NCBI RefSeq assembly: GCF_001412655.1
Contig: NZ_CP012996.1
Span: 1,178,001 to 1,242,000 of the forward strand
Source: Pedobacter sp. PACM 27299
Lineage (GTDB): Bacteria; Bacteroidota; Bacteroidia; Sphingobacteriales; Sphingobacteriaceae
DNA: 64,000 nt
Direction: 5' to 3'
Made by a program: the position numbers and the translations under genes. The notes beneath the pieces are model-generated. The model had not been told where the DNA came from and made no database searches. It saw nothing but the letters and a program-made list of their open reading frames with translations. Shown piece by piece: positions 34,232 to 43,454 of this stretch (its first letter is position 1; each line of letters starts with the position of its first letter).

Positions 34232-36040
34232 ATGAAAAAGAAACAACTATATATATTAGGGCTGATTGTCTTCGCCTCAGTTGGGCAATCTTGTAAAAAA
34301 ACCATGATTGACCTTAATACAAGGCCTGATACCCTGGAAGATGTAGATCCAAGGTATTTGTTCACCTCTACTGTCCAGGATATGAATTACAATGGAAGAG
34401 ATAGAATCATCAACAGGTATACCTTTATGTCTTACATGCAGTATATCGTGAGGGATGGTGCTGATGCGGATCTTACTGCTTTGTATTGGGCTCCAGGAGC
34501 TAATAAAGGCGGAAGTCCTCCGGTGTCTTCTTATTATGAAGATTATTATAAAGTGATAGGCGTGGGCATCAACAGGTTGTTAGCTAAAATTGAGGTTATG
34601 CCGGAAGATCGCAAGCCAAGATATGAAAATCTAAAAGCGATGGGCCAGATCACGGATGTTTATGAAGCATGGAGAGCGGCAGATGTGGTAGGTGCAATGC
34701 CTTACGATCAGGCTTTTCAGGATATAAAGTTTCCAAATCCCGCTTACGAATATGATTATGACCTGTATAAAAAATTCGATGCCAAGCTAAAAACGGCAGC
34801 TACAGCGATTAAGAATATTCCTGGCGACCAAATGGACATGAGCCTTAATGATTTGTTCTATAATGGTGACATGACCAAATGGTTGAAGTTTGCGAATACT
34901 TTACGTATTAAACTTGCACAGCGCTATGAGAAAAGAGACCCTGCAAATCTTGTAGCAGTCCTTAACGACATCCAGACCAATTTCGGTGCTCAGCTGATTG
35001 GTTCTTACGAGGACTCCTTCGGAATTAACCATACCAAAGACTGGAACAATAACGTGGATGATATCAATGCGATAAAAACTACTTACAATGCAGCTTATCC
35101 TTTTGTAGAATTCTTAAAATCAACAAAAGATCCAAGATTGGCAGTATTGGTTCGTGAAAATCAATTGGGAACTAATAACCCTGCTTACAGTGCTTTATTG
35201 CCAGTGGCTACTCCAGCTACTTTGGCAAGATTAGCAACACCTGAATATAAGGAGCGCTATTATGGAAAACATACTTTCCCTGCCTCACAATCTGCGGCTT
35301 ATGGGCCAACAGGTGAAGGTCGTTTCCAGACTTTTGCAACTACTGGCAACTCTGTAAGTTTAACTTACCAATCGCTGATTCAAGGTCGCTATTTTGTGAA
35401 GAATAGTGGTTTTAAAGTAGATGTTCCAGATCCGTTATTGAATACCAATGATAAATTGGTTGCGGGTAGTTTATTGAAATACAAATCTTTATTTTTAAGC
35501 TACGCAGAAACTTGTTTTATGATGGCGGAAATTGCGGCTAAAAAAGGCAGTGAGGCTTTAGGAAAAGATGCTGCAGCATGGTATAATGCTGGTGTGACTG
35601 CTTCATTTGATCAATACAAAAAAGTAGGAACAGACATCAGTGTACCTTATGCTGAAACCCTTGCTATGGGCGACTTTTTAACCCGTTACCCTTACCGTAA
35701 TCTGGAGAGCATTTATTCTCAAGCCTGGGTACATTACCTGGCACAACCAGAAGAAGCATGGGCAATGTGGAAAAGAACAGGTTATCCTCAGTCTAAAGAT
35801 TTCAGACCTGGACAGCCAACTACTCCTGGAAATATTGGAGATGGTACTGGCGTTGCCTACCTGGAAAACCTTTGGAATGGTAATGCCAACCTGACCAAAC
35901 CAAGAAGAGGTGTGCTTCCTGGTTCTGACTTAAACAGTGCTAATAAATTTAAAGCAGTGGCTGATATGAAAGCCAAAGATGCGGCTTATGGTACCGATAT
36001 CAACGATACCAAAGGCAGAATCTGGTGGGATCAGCAATAA
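34232..36040 (+). CDS. SusD/RagB-like nutrient-binding lipoprotein (SusD-like_2 type)
   Basis: Surface lipoprotein of 602 residues with lipobox VGQSC (C21). The N-terminal DLNTRPDTLEDVDPRYLF and the helical TPR-like middle mark the SusD-like_2 branch (Pfam PF12771), found with SusC proteins for varied ligands. The C-terminal half has EEAWAMWKRTGYPQ, typical for the family. It caps the SusC barrel. Terminator at 36069-36100, so the operon holds only susC and susD. Confidence 0.9.
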   Translation: MKKKQLYILGLIVFASVGQSCKKTMIDLNTRPDTLEDVDPRYLFTSTVQDMNYNGRDRIINRYTFMSYMQYIVRDGADADLTALYWAPGANKGGSPPVSSYYEDYYKVIGVGINRLLAKIEVMPEDRKPRYENLKAMGQITDVYEAWRAADVVGAMPYDQAFQDIKFPNPAYEYDYDLYKKFDAKLKTAATAIKNIPGDQMDMSLNDLFYNGDMTKWLKFANTLRIKLAQRYEKRDPANLVAVLNDIQTNFGAQLIGSYEDSFGINHTKDWNNNVDDINAIKTTYNAAYPFVEFLKSTKDPRLAVLVRENQLGTNNPAYSALLPVATPATLARLATPEYKERYYGKHTFPASQSAAYGPTGEGRFQTFATTGNSVSLTYQSLIQGRYFVKNSGFKVDVPDPLLNTNDKLVAGSLLKYKSLFLSYAETCFMMAEIAAKKGSEALGKDAAAWYNAGVTASFDQYKKVGTDISVPYAETLAMGDFLTRYPYRNLESIYSQAWVHYLAQPEEAWAMWKRTGYPQSKDFRPGQPTTPGNIGDGTGVAYLENLWNGNANLTKPRRGVLPGSDLNSANKFKAVADMKAKDAAYGTDINDTKGRIWWDQQ

Positions 36041-36068
36041 TAATTAAGATAAGGAATAGTTAATGTTT

Positions 36069-36100
36069 GGCTGTCCGATTTTATCGGGCAGCCTTTTTTT
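36069..36100 (+). terminator. Terminator of the susCD operon
   Basis: Perfect 10-bp stem GGCTGTCCGA/TCGGGCAGCC (one wobble) followed by seven Ts. Confidence 0.85.
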
Positions 36101-36142
36101 GTCTTTTAAATTTTCTAACTTCGGCAGCATTAATCCAAATGA

Positions 36143-36871
36143 ATGTACGCGGTATTTAAAAGAGAGTTATTTAGTTTATTGAATTCATTGATGGCCTATA
36201 TTACCATCGGTGTATTTTTACTGGCATCCGGCTTATTGCTCTGGTTTTTTCCAGATACCTCTATCCTGGAATATGGATATGCCGAGCTCAATGGCTTTTT
36301 CAGCCTGGCTCCTTTTTTATTCCTTTTTCTGATCCCTGCCATGACCATGCGTTCTTTTGCAGAGGAGCGGAGGGAAGGGACTTATATCCTGCTGGCTACA
36401 CGGCCGGTAACCGACTGGCAGATTATTTTTGCCAAATACCTGGCCTGTTTTGTACTGGTCATCTTCGCTTTGCTGCCTACCCTGATTTATTCTTATACCA
36501 TTTCTGAGCTGGCCTTGCCAATAGGAAATATTGATAGCGGTGCCATCATCGGTTCTTATATAGGCTTGCTGCTATTGGGCGCTGCATTTGTCTCCATTGG
36601 GATTTTTGCCTCTTCGCTGACTAAAAACCAGGTGGTCGCTTTTGCGCTTTCCGTATTTCTATGTTTCTTCGCTTACAGCGGATTTGAGGCGATGAGTCAG
36701 ATTTTTGGCCTTCGGGCAATTGAAAATATATTACTCAGTCTGAGTGTGAATGAACATTATCAATCGATGAGCAGGGGTGTACTGGATACAAGGGATCTGG
36801 TTTATTTCCTGAGCTTTATTATCGTTTTTCTAGGCGCAACTAAATTGGTGATCGGAGGTCGGAAATGGTAA
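36143..36871 (+). CDS. gldF: GldF-like ABC transporter permease
   Basis: 242 residues with six TM helices. The wording KRELFSLLNSLMAYI at the start and RSFAEERREGTYILLATRPVTDWQIIFAKY (about 70-99) is characteristic of the GldF / NosY-type ABC-2 permeases. It works with GldA (27435) and GldG, whose gene overlaps the last 7 nt. Needed for gliding in Flavobacterium; widespread in non-gliding Bacteroidota too. Confidence 0.85.
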   Translation: MYAVFKRELFSLLNSLMAYITIGVFLLASGLLLWFFPDTSILEYGYAELNGFFSLAPFLFLFLIPAMTMRSFAEERREGTYILLATRPVTDWQIIFAKYLACFVLVIFALLPTLIYSYTISELALPIGNIDSGAIIGSYIGLLLLGAAFVSIGIFASSLTKNQVVAFALSVFLCFFAYSGFEAMSQIFGLRAIENILLSLSVNEHYQSMSRGVLDTRDLVYFLSFIIVFLGATKLVIGGRKW

Positions 36872-38541
36872 TTAAGCAGCGTAAAATAGTTAGTATTGCC
36901 ATTTTCATTATCGCGTTGGTTTTAATCAATGTCCTGGCGCAATATGTGTATACCCGAATCGATTTTACCAAAGAAAAACGATATACATTAACCCTAAAAT
37001 CGAAGGAGATCCTGAAAAATATTAAACACCCGATTACCATTACCGTGTTCCTGGATGGCGATTTACCAGCTCCTTTTAAAAGATTGAGAAATGCCACCAA
37101 AGACTTGCTTGCGGATTATAGAGCAGCAGCCGGACAGGAAATTAAAGTGATCTTTAAAGATCCGATTTCAGGGCTGTCTATCGCAGATCAGGATACGGTG
37201 ATCAACCATTTATATAGTGCAGGGATCGAACCTACTACCATCAACATTAAAAATGATGCAGGTTTTGCACAGAAAATAGTCTTTCCGATGGCGATGCTGG
37301 AGAGTCCGGATCGGCAGCTTCCGGTAAAGCTGTTACAGAATTTAGGGGCAACCGGTGGTTATGAGGAGAACATCAACAACTCGATTCAGAATTTAGAATA
37401 CCTCTTTACCTCAGCGATTCAGCAAGTGCTTTCTTCAGAACATCCCCGCATCGGTTTTACTGAAGGAAATGGAGAATTAACGGATTTAATGTTGAACGAT
37501 GCCATCACGACGCTTTCCGATAACTATGAGGTGGGCAGGGTAAACCTGAATACCATTGATGCTGCGGGATTGGACAAGTTGAAAACATTGATCATTGCCA
37601 AACCTCAGCAGGAGTTTACAGAAGCTGAAAAGTATAAAATCAATTATTTTGTGATGAAAGGTGGTCGGGTAGTCTGGGCGATCGATCAGGTGAGTGCCGA
37701 TCTGGACAGCCTGAAAGATTCGGGAGAACAGCTGGCTTTTAACAAGAAACTAAACCTGGACGACATGCTCTTCATGTATGGTTCAAGGATCAACTACAAC
37801 CTGATTGCCGATGCCAATTGCGCAGAAATTCCATTGAGTATGGGTGGAAACGGTCAGATTGAAATGGCACCATGGGTATATTATCCCTTAATACAGCCAG
37901 ATACTTCACATAACCTCGTTAAAAATATTGATGTCATCAGAGGGGAATTTGTCAGCACGATAGATACCATTGCAGTGAAAGGATTAAAGAAAACGGTAAT
38001 TTTACATTCTTCTCCTTTTAATAAGGTGTTCAATGCGCCAAAATTGTTGTCTTTACAAATGGTAGCAGAGCAGCCGGATCCACGTGATTATGCGAGCAAG
38101 CCACAGGCTTTGGGGGTCCTGATTGAAGGCAGTTTTCCTTCGGTGTTTTTAAACCGTTCTGTTCCGGCAGGAATTACAGGAAATTATCCGCTTCCGGCAA
38201 CGAGCAAGCCAACCAAAATGATTGTGATCGGCGACGGTGATGTCTTCAAAAATCAAATCAGCAGTAAGGACGGTTCTGCATTTCCGTTGGGCTTCGACCG
38301 ATACACGCAAAAAAACTACGGAAATAAAGCTTTGCTCCTAAATATCGCAGATTACCTGTCAAATGACCATCATTTAATCGCTTTGAGGAATAAAGAGGTT
38401 AAGATCAGACTGTTGGATAAGGCGAAACTGCGTACCGAAAAACTTCAATGGCAATTGGTCAATATGGCTTTGCCATTATTATTGTTAATATCGTTCGCGA
38501 TTTTTCAACATTATTACCGCAAGTATAAGTATGCGAGGTAA
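36865..38541 (+). CDS. gldG: GldG-like ABC transporter auxiliary protein
   Basis: 558 residues with one TM helix at each end (about 8-28 and 533-552) and a large periplasmic ABC_transp_aux/DUF4350 domain between them (YTLTLKSKEILKNIKHPITITVFLDG, EHPRIGFTEGNGELTDL, GGRVVWAIDQVSAD). This is the GldG pattern. The start overlaps gldF. It probably forms one complex with GldF and the distant GldA. Confidence 0.87.
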   Translation: MVIKQRKIVSIAIFIIALVLINVLAQYVYTRIDFTKEKRYTLTLKSKEILKNIKHPITITVFLDGDLPAPFKRLRNATKDLLADYRAAAGQEIKVIFKDPISGLSIADQDTVINHLYSAGIEPTTINIKNDAGFAQKIVFPMAMLESPDRQLPVKLLQNLGATGGYEENINNSIQNLEYLFTSAIQQVLSSEHPRIGFTEGNGELTDLMLNDAITTLSDNYEVGRVNLNTIDAAGLDKLKTLIIAKPQQEFTEAEKYKINYFVMKGGRVVWAIDQVSADLDSLKDSGEQLAFNKKLNLDDMLFMYGSRINYNLIADANCAEIPLSMGGNGQIEMAPWVYYPLIQPDTSHNLVKNIDVIRGEFVSTIDTIAVKGLKKTVILHSSPFNKVFNAPKLLSLQMVAEQPDPRDYASKPQALGVLIEGSFPSVFLNRSVPAGITGNYPLPATSKPTKMIVIGDGDVFKNQISSKDGSAFPLGFDRYTQKNYGNKALLLNIADYLSNDHHLIALRNKEVKIRLLDKAKLRTEKLQWQLVNMALPLLLLISFAIFQHYYRKYKYAR

Positions 38542-38547
38542 TTTTTA

Positions 38548-38555
38548 TATTTTTG
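38548..38555 (+). promoter_or_regulatory. -7 element of dnaN
   Basis: TATTTTTG matches TAnnTTTG, 20 nt before the dnaN ATG. No clear -33 element. Confidence 0.4.
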
Positions 38556-38575
38556 AGAACTGACAAGATCATACT

Positions 38576-39700
38576 ATGAGATTTATTGTATCCACATCAA
38601 CGTTATTAAAACATTTGCAAACAGTAAACGGTGCGTCAAGCAGCAGTACTGTATTGCCGATATTGGAGAATTTCCTTTTTGAAATTAAAGATGGAAGTTT
38701 AACCATCTCTGCTACTGATTTACAAACCAGCATGACCACCTCTTTACCGGTTGAGTCTAAGGAAGGCGGAAAAGTAGCTGTGCCAGCAAAAATACTTTTA
38801 GACACATTAAAAACATTACCAGATCAGCCGATCTCTTTCAATATTGATGACAACACTTTCTCTATTGAAATCAGCGCAGGTGACGGTAAATATAAACTAA
38901 GCGGAGAAAATGGGGACGATTTTCCGAAAATTCCGGTAGTAGAAAATGCTTCATCGATAAACCTTCCTGCTTCGGTATTGACAGAAGCAATTACCAAAAC
39001 TATTTTTGCAGTGAGCAGCGACGAGTTACGTCCAGCAATGACAGGTGTATATTGCCAGTTATCTGAGCAGCACATTACTTTTGTAGCGACTGATGCACAT
39101 AAATTGGTAAGATATAGAAGAATGGACAGTAAAGGCGAAAAAGCTTCTTCTTTCATCCTTCCTAAAAAAGCATTGACTTTATTAAAAGCAGCGTTGCCAT
39201 CTACAGATGTGAATGTTTCTGTAGATTATAATGCCACAAGTGCTTTCTTTAAATTTGAAAACATCAACCTGGTTTGTCGCCTGATTGATGAGCGTTACCC
39301 AGATTATGAAGCGGTAATTCCTGCTAATAACCCTAATAAACTGATCATCGACCGTGCTTTGTTCTTAAATACCTTACGTAGGGTAGTGATTTTTGCGAAC
39401 AAAACCACACATCAGGTGCGTTTAAAAATCAATGGTTCTGAACTGAATATCTCTTCTGAGGATTTAGATTTCGCCAATGAAGCACATGAGCGTTTGAGCT
39501 GTCAGTATGAAGGTGAAGATTTAGAAATTGGTTTCAATGCCCGTTTCTTAATCGAGATGCTTAGCAATTTAAGTGGTGAAGAAGTGACTTTAGAACTTTC
39601 TACACCTAACCGTGCAGGATTGTTAATTCCACACACAAATGACGAGAACGAAGATGTTCTGATGTTGGTGATGCCAGTGATGCTGAACAACTATAACTAG
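38576..39700 (+). CDS. dnaN: DNA polymerase III beta subunit (sliding clamp)
   Basis: 374 residues, the normal clamp length, with three repeated clamp folds and recognisable ends: MRFIVSTSTLLKHLQTVNG, DAHKLVRYR in the middle, RLIDERYPDYEAVIP and the C-terminal LVMPVMLNNY that lines the partner-binding pocket. It forms a dimeric ring tethering the replicase to DNA. It is not beside dnaA, recF or gyrB here and seems monocistronic, with its own -7 box and terminator. Confidence 0.96.
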   Translation: MRFIVSTSTLLKHLQTVNGASSSSTVLPILENFLFEIKDGSLTISATDLQTSMTTSLPVESKEGGKVAVPAKILLDTLKTLPDQPISFNIDDNTFSIEISAGDGKYKLSGENGDDFPKIPVVENASSINLPASVLTEAITKTIFAVSSDELRPAMTGVYCQLSEQHITFVATDAHKLVRYRRMDSKGEKASSFILPKKALTLLKAALPSTDVNVSVDYNATSAFFKFENINLVCRLIDERYPDYEAVIPANNPNKLIIDRALFLNTLRRVVIFANKTTHQVRLKINGSELNISSEDLDFANEAHERLSCQYEGEDLEIGFNARFLIEMLSNLSGEEVTLELSTPNRAGLLIPHTNDENEDVLMLVMPVMLNNYN

Positions 39701-39720
39701 AATTATCTTAAAGTATAATG

Positions 39721-39752
39721 AGAGGCCTGGTATTTTATCAGGCCTTCTTTTT
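39721..39752 (+). terminator. dnaN terminator
   Basis: Stem AGGCCTG/CAGGCCT (9-nt loop) followed by a T-rich tract CTTTTT. Confidence 0.75.
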
Positions 39753-39850
39753 GCAAAATTCCCAGAAGAACCACGGAATTTATTCTGTCACAGCTAACTA
39801 ATTATTGAATACTAAAATTCAAAATAAGATGTTTATTAACATGTTATTCT

Positions 39851-39858
39851 TAATTTTG
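39851..39858 (+). promoter_or_regulatory. -7 element of the dedA gene
   Basis: TAATTTTG, 17 nt upstream of the TTG start. No -33 TTG at ideal spacing. Confidence 0.4.
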
Positions 39859-39875
39859 GGCTTAAACTATACGAT

Positions 39876-40535
39876 TTGGAACTTTTATCACAACTAGTAG
39901 ATTTTATATTGCATACCGATAAGGCTTTAGTGCAGCTGGTAAGCGATTATAAGACATGGACTTACCTTATTTTATTCTTGATTATTTTCGCGGAAACCGG
40001 ATTTGTAGTGACCCCATTTTTACCTGGTGACTCGATGCTGTTTGCCGTTGGTGCATTGATCGCAAAAGGTGGAACCGGCCTTGACATCTGGATCATGTTC
40101 CTGCTCCTCACCATTGCTGCAATTGCTGGAAACAGCTTGAATTACAGATTGGGTAGCTATTTCGGTATTAAAGTATTTAAAGAAGGAAATAAAATCCTGA
40201 AACTGGAATACTATAACAAATCCCATGAGTTTTTTGAAAAGCATGGTGGTAAAGCAATTATTTTTAGTCGCTTTCTTCCGATCTTCAGAACGATCGCTCC
40301 TTTTGTAGCTGGTGTAGCTAAAATGCCTTTCGGCAGATTTACCTATTACAACGTAGTGGGTGGTATTGGCTGGATCTTCAGTTTGCTGTTTGCTGGTTTC
40401 TTACTTGGACAAATTCCAATTATCAGAGATAACTTTTCAATTGTGATCATTACGATTGCTGTCGTAACTTTCGGTCCTGTGATTTATGCGGCGATTAAAA
40501 GCAGAATTAAACCTAAAGATATTTTAAAGGACTAA
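39876..40535 (+). CDS. DedA-family membrane protein
   Basis: 219 residues from a TTG start (encodes MELLSQLVDF). DedA/SNARE-associated pattern: FAETGFVVTPFLPGDSMLFAVGAL (about 40-63), GNSLNYRLGSYFG, and the re-entrant FSRFLPIFRTIAPFVAGVAKMPFGRF (about 131-156) with the conserved arginines. DedA proteins act at the inner membrane in lipid carrier (undecaprenyl phosphate or phospholipid) flipping and proton homeostasis. The 3' end overlaps the convergent gene at 40532 by 4 nt. Confidence 0.9.
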   Translation: MELLSQLVDFILHTDKALVQLVSDYKTWTYLILFLIIFAETGFVVTPFLPGDSMLFAVGALIAKGGTGLDIWIMFLLLTIAAIAGNSLNYRLGSYFGIKVFKEGNKILKLEYYNKSHEFFEKHGGKAIIFSRFLPIFRTIAPFVAGVAKMPFGRFTYYNVVGGIGWIFSLLFAGFLLGQIPIIRDNFSIVIITIAVVTFGPVIYAAIKSRIKPKDILKD

Positions 40536-41494
40536 TTTGGTTCTCTAATCAAAATAGGCCCATTGGGCAGCGGCGCGGCTTCGAGTTCTTGAACATCACT
40601 GGAAGCCGCGTTTTTTTTAGGCATCTTTTTTAAGTCGGGTTGTCCAGCGTCGATCCAGGCGGAATACCAATAACTTCCGGTCGCATGGACTGCAGATCGC
40701 ATTTGCTTTTCCACCATCTGGTTCATTTCCTGATGATAAGCGGTGGAATAAGCTATGGAGTATTGCCGGATCAGCAATTGCTGTCGCTTCGAAAAACTGT
40801 ATTTCTTCCTTCCAGGGGTGTTTGCACTTACTTTTGCTTCCATAGCTAGTACACTATCTAGTAACCGGTGACTGTTACTAATGATTTTCCAGGCAGTTTT
40901 CAAAGGGTCTTCGAGGTATACTGCCTTTCCGACCCGAAAATTGTATTGCGCTGCAAATAATTCCGGTAAGCGGCTTTCCCAAAAGGCATGAATGCCATGC
41001 TGGTTGCTGAGCTGACCATTGTGATTTTGAGTAGTATGCAGCGGCACATGTGCATCAGAAACGTAATGACCGAGGTAGGCGGAATAGATTAATATTTTTA
41101 GAGAATCCCTTTCTGCAAAGGCCCGAACGAGCTTGAAATAGGATTTTTGAATCTGCCAGGGCAGGCTGCCATTCGTGGATAATTGCTTGAGGCCGTATTT
41201 TTTCTGCGCCTCTGTCCATTTTCTGGGAATGCTATCTATGTTTTTTTCATAACATTCCACATCTATGAAATGTCTGCTTGCTTCTGCAGTGTCCGCATAG
41301 CGACGTTTGTCGGGGTCTACCGCATGATCACTGAGATAACTGATGTTTGCCTTATAGAAAGCATTCAGGCCTTTAGGAAGCGTGAATACGGCCAGATAGT
41401 TGATTCGCTGATGCGCATAAAATCCCCAGGAGGAGCACAGCAGCCAGGTCATAAAAAGCAAAACAGGGATCAATACACGATTCATCCCTGTCAA
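40532..41494 (-). CDS. Zinc-dependent phospholipase C / S1-P1-nuclease-like secreted protein
   Basis: 320 residues with an N-terminal hydrophobic signal (about 7-23). The fold is the all-helical trinuclear zinc family (Pfam Zn_dep_PLPC). Likely ligands: H28 (YAHQRI), D55-H56 (LSDHAVD), H75 and D78 (RHFID), H143-D147 (LGHYVSDAH), H153 and H158 (PLHTTQNHNG), and H169-E173 (HAFWES). It may cleave phosphodiesters in the periplasm or act on lipids; the substrate is not decided. The next gene upstream in this direction is separated by a 26-bp gap from hscA. Confidence 0.78.
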   Translation of the reverse strand: MTGMNRVLIPVLLFMTWLLCSSWGFYAHQRINYLAVFTLPKGLNAFYKANISYLSDHAVDPDKRRYADTAEASRHFIDVECYEKNIDSIPRKWTEAQKKYGLKQLSTNGSLPWQIQKSYFKLVRAFAERDSLKILIYSAYLGHYVSDAHVPLHTTQNHNGQLSNQHGIHAFWESRLPELFAAQYNFRVGKAVYLEDPLKTAWKIISNSHRLLDSVLAMEAKVSANTPGRKKYSFSKRQQLLIRQYSIAYSTAYHQEMNQMVEKQMRSAVHATGSYWYSAWIDAGQPDLKKMPKKNAASSDVQELEAAPLPNGPILIREPN

Positions 41495-41520
41495 GCTATA
41501 TATTTTAACCTATTACCTGG

Positions 41521-43380
41521 TTATTCTTCGATGCTTTTTCCTTTCATGGCTGAAGAAACGGCCATATCCATTACTCTTTCCGCAAATGGACGGGTGAACT
41601 CATTCAACTCATCCGCCTTTTTCAATATCGTATCTTTTTCTGCGGTTGCCAATGCGCTTTTCAGCGATTCAATATGAGTTTTAGTGTCTGTAATTTCAGT
41701 AGCTGTTAAGAAGTTGCCATGTTTTTCGATGAAGCGTTCCGCAGTGTAGACCAATTGTTCCCCTTCACTTCTTGCTTCAATTAACATGCGTTGCTCGACA
41801 TCACTTTTAGCATGGGTAATGCTGTCGATCAGCATTTTCTCCACGGTATCATCGGTAAGGCCATAACTTGGGCTGATGTCGATTTCCTGCTTTACGCCAG
41901 AACGAAGTTCTATGGCCTGAACAGTAAGGATCCCATCTGCATTGAGCATAAAGTTGATGTCTACTTTTGGCAATCCTGCTGGCATTGCAGGAATCCCTTT
42001 CAGGTCGAATTCTGCCAGTTTTCTATTTTCTTTTACCAGGTCACGTTCTCCCTGAAATACAGAGATCTTCATGTTCACTTGTCCGTCGATAGAAGTGGTG
42101 TATTGTCTGCCTGCTTTGGTAGGTACTTTTGCGTTTCTAGGGATGATGACATCCATTAATCCACCCATGGTTTCAATTCCCAAAGATAATGGGGTTACAT
42201 CCAGTAAAAGGATGTCTGAACGATTTCCAGCAAGAATGTCAGCCTGTATTGCAGCACCTAATGCCACTACTTCATCCGGGTTAATCTGATCATGTGGTGT
42301 AGAATTGAAGAACTCGGCTACTTTTGCTTTCACATAAGGTGTGCGTGTAGAACCACCCACAAGTACTACTTCATCAATTTCTGCTACTGTTAAATTAGCG
42401 TCGCTTAAAGCTTGTTTACAGGCGTTTAAAGTTTCAGCAACTTTAGCTGAAATCAGGTCTTCAAAAGTCTGCTTGTCTAAGGTACACCAGATTGCTCCGA
42501 TCTGCTCATTGAAAAGGTTTTGAGTACTCAATGATTTTTTAGCTTCTTCCGCTTTTAGTCTTAGAGACTGCATTAAACCTTGATCTGCTGATAAGGCAGC
42601 GCTATCTAATTTATTTTTTTCTATCCAGTAATGAACGATGGCACGGTCAAAATCATCACCTCCTAAAAAGGTGTTGCCATTGGTGGCCAATACTTCGAAA
42701 ATTCCGTTTTGAATAGATAGGATGGAAACGTCAAACGTTCCTCCACCAAGGTCATATACCGCAATTGTTTTTTGCTGAGTAGGATCCAGGCCGATTCCGT
42801 AAGCCAGACTGGCTGCGGTTGGCTCGTTCACAATTCTCAGCACGTCCAGACCTGCTAACCTGCCCGCATCACGGGTGGCCTGGCGCTGACTGTCGTTAAA
42901 ATAAGCAGGAACCGTAATCACCGCACGGTTTACCGGGGTTTTTAACGCATGTTCTGCTCTTGCTTTCAGTTCCTTCAGTATTTCTGCTGAAAGTTCTATT
43001 GGCGTATAAAATTTATCACCAGCTTTAATTTTCACCAAAGAATCGTTTTCGTCATCTATGATTTTGTAAGAAAAAGTATCCTGATGTGCAGCAACATCTT
43101 TATAAGATCTGCCTAATAATCTTTTAACGGAAAATATAGTATTTGAGGGATCGCTGATTAAAAATTCTTTGGCATCATTACCTACAACTGCATCGCCATT
43201 GGCATTAAAATGCACGATTGATGGCACCAAAACACCTTTTCCTGTGTCATTAATGACCATAGGGTTTTTGTCGGGGTTGATAAAGGCGACCAAACTATTG
43301 GTGGTACCAAGGTCAATGCCGACGATGATTTCTTCTTTCTGTAAGGAACCTGTTGCGAGGTTAATGGAGATCTTTGCCAT
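41521..43380 (-). CDS. hscA: HscA-type Hsp70 chaperone for Fe-S cluster assembly
   Basis: 619 residues, close to E. coli HscA (616) and shorter than DnaK. ATPase motifs: GIDLGTTNSLVA (20-31), VYDLGGGTFDVS (about 208-219), VLVGGSTRTPYV. The N-terminal extension before the ATPase (SINLATGSLQKEEI), VLVPSIVHF, SVKRLLGRSYKDV and LGGDDFDRAI point to HscA rather than DnaK. It should drive release of Fe-S clusters from IscU with an HscB co-chaperone, which is not in the window. Ferredoxin and IscX genes lie 17 kb away. Confidence 0.85.
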   Translation of the reverse strand: MAKISINLATGSLQKEEIIVGIDLGTTNSLVAFINPDKNPMVINDTGKGVLVPSIVHFNANGDAVVGNDAKEFLISDPSNTIFSVKRLLGRSYKDVAAHQDTFSYKIIDDENDSLVKIKAGDKFYTPIELSAEILKELKARAEHALKTPVNRAVITVPAYFNDSQRQATRDAGRLAGLDVLRIVNEPTAASLAYGIGLDPTQQKTIAVYDLGGGTFDVSILSIQNGIFEVLATNGNTFLGGDDFDRAIVHYWIEKNKLDSAALSADQGLMQSLRLKAEEAKKSLSTQNLFNEQIGAIWCTLDKQTFEDLISAKVAETLNACKQALSDANLTVAEIDEVVLVGGSTRTPYVKAKVAEFFNSTPHDQINPDEVVALGAAIQADILAGNRSDILLLDVTPLSLGIETMGGLMDVIIPRNAKVPTKAGRQYTTSIDGQVNMKISVFQGERDLVKENRKLAEFDLKGIPAMPAGLPKVDINFMLNADGILTVQAIELRSGVKQEIDISPSYGLTDDTVEKMLIDSITHAKSDVEQRMLIEARSEGEQLVYTAERFIEKHGNFLTATEITDTKTHIESLKSALATAEKDTILKKADELNEFTRPFAERVMDMAVSSAMKGKSIEE

Positions 43381-43454
43381 AGTGAGGCAAATTTAGGAAT
43401 GTTTTGTTCTTTTTTTGTTTTAAGGTTGTAATGTTTTAACCTTCTGAGCAGGAA

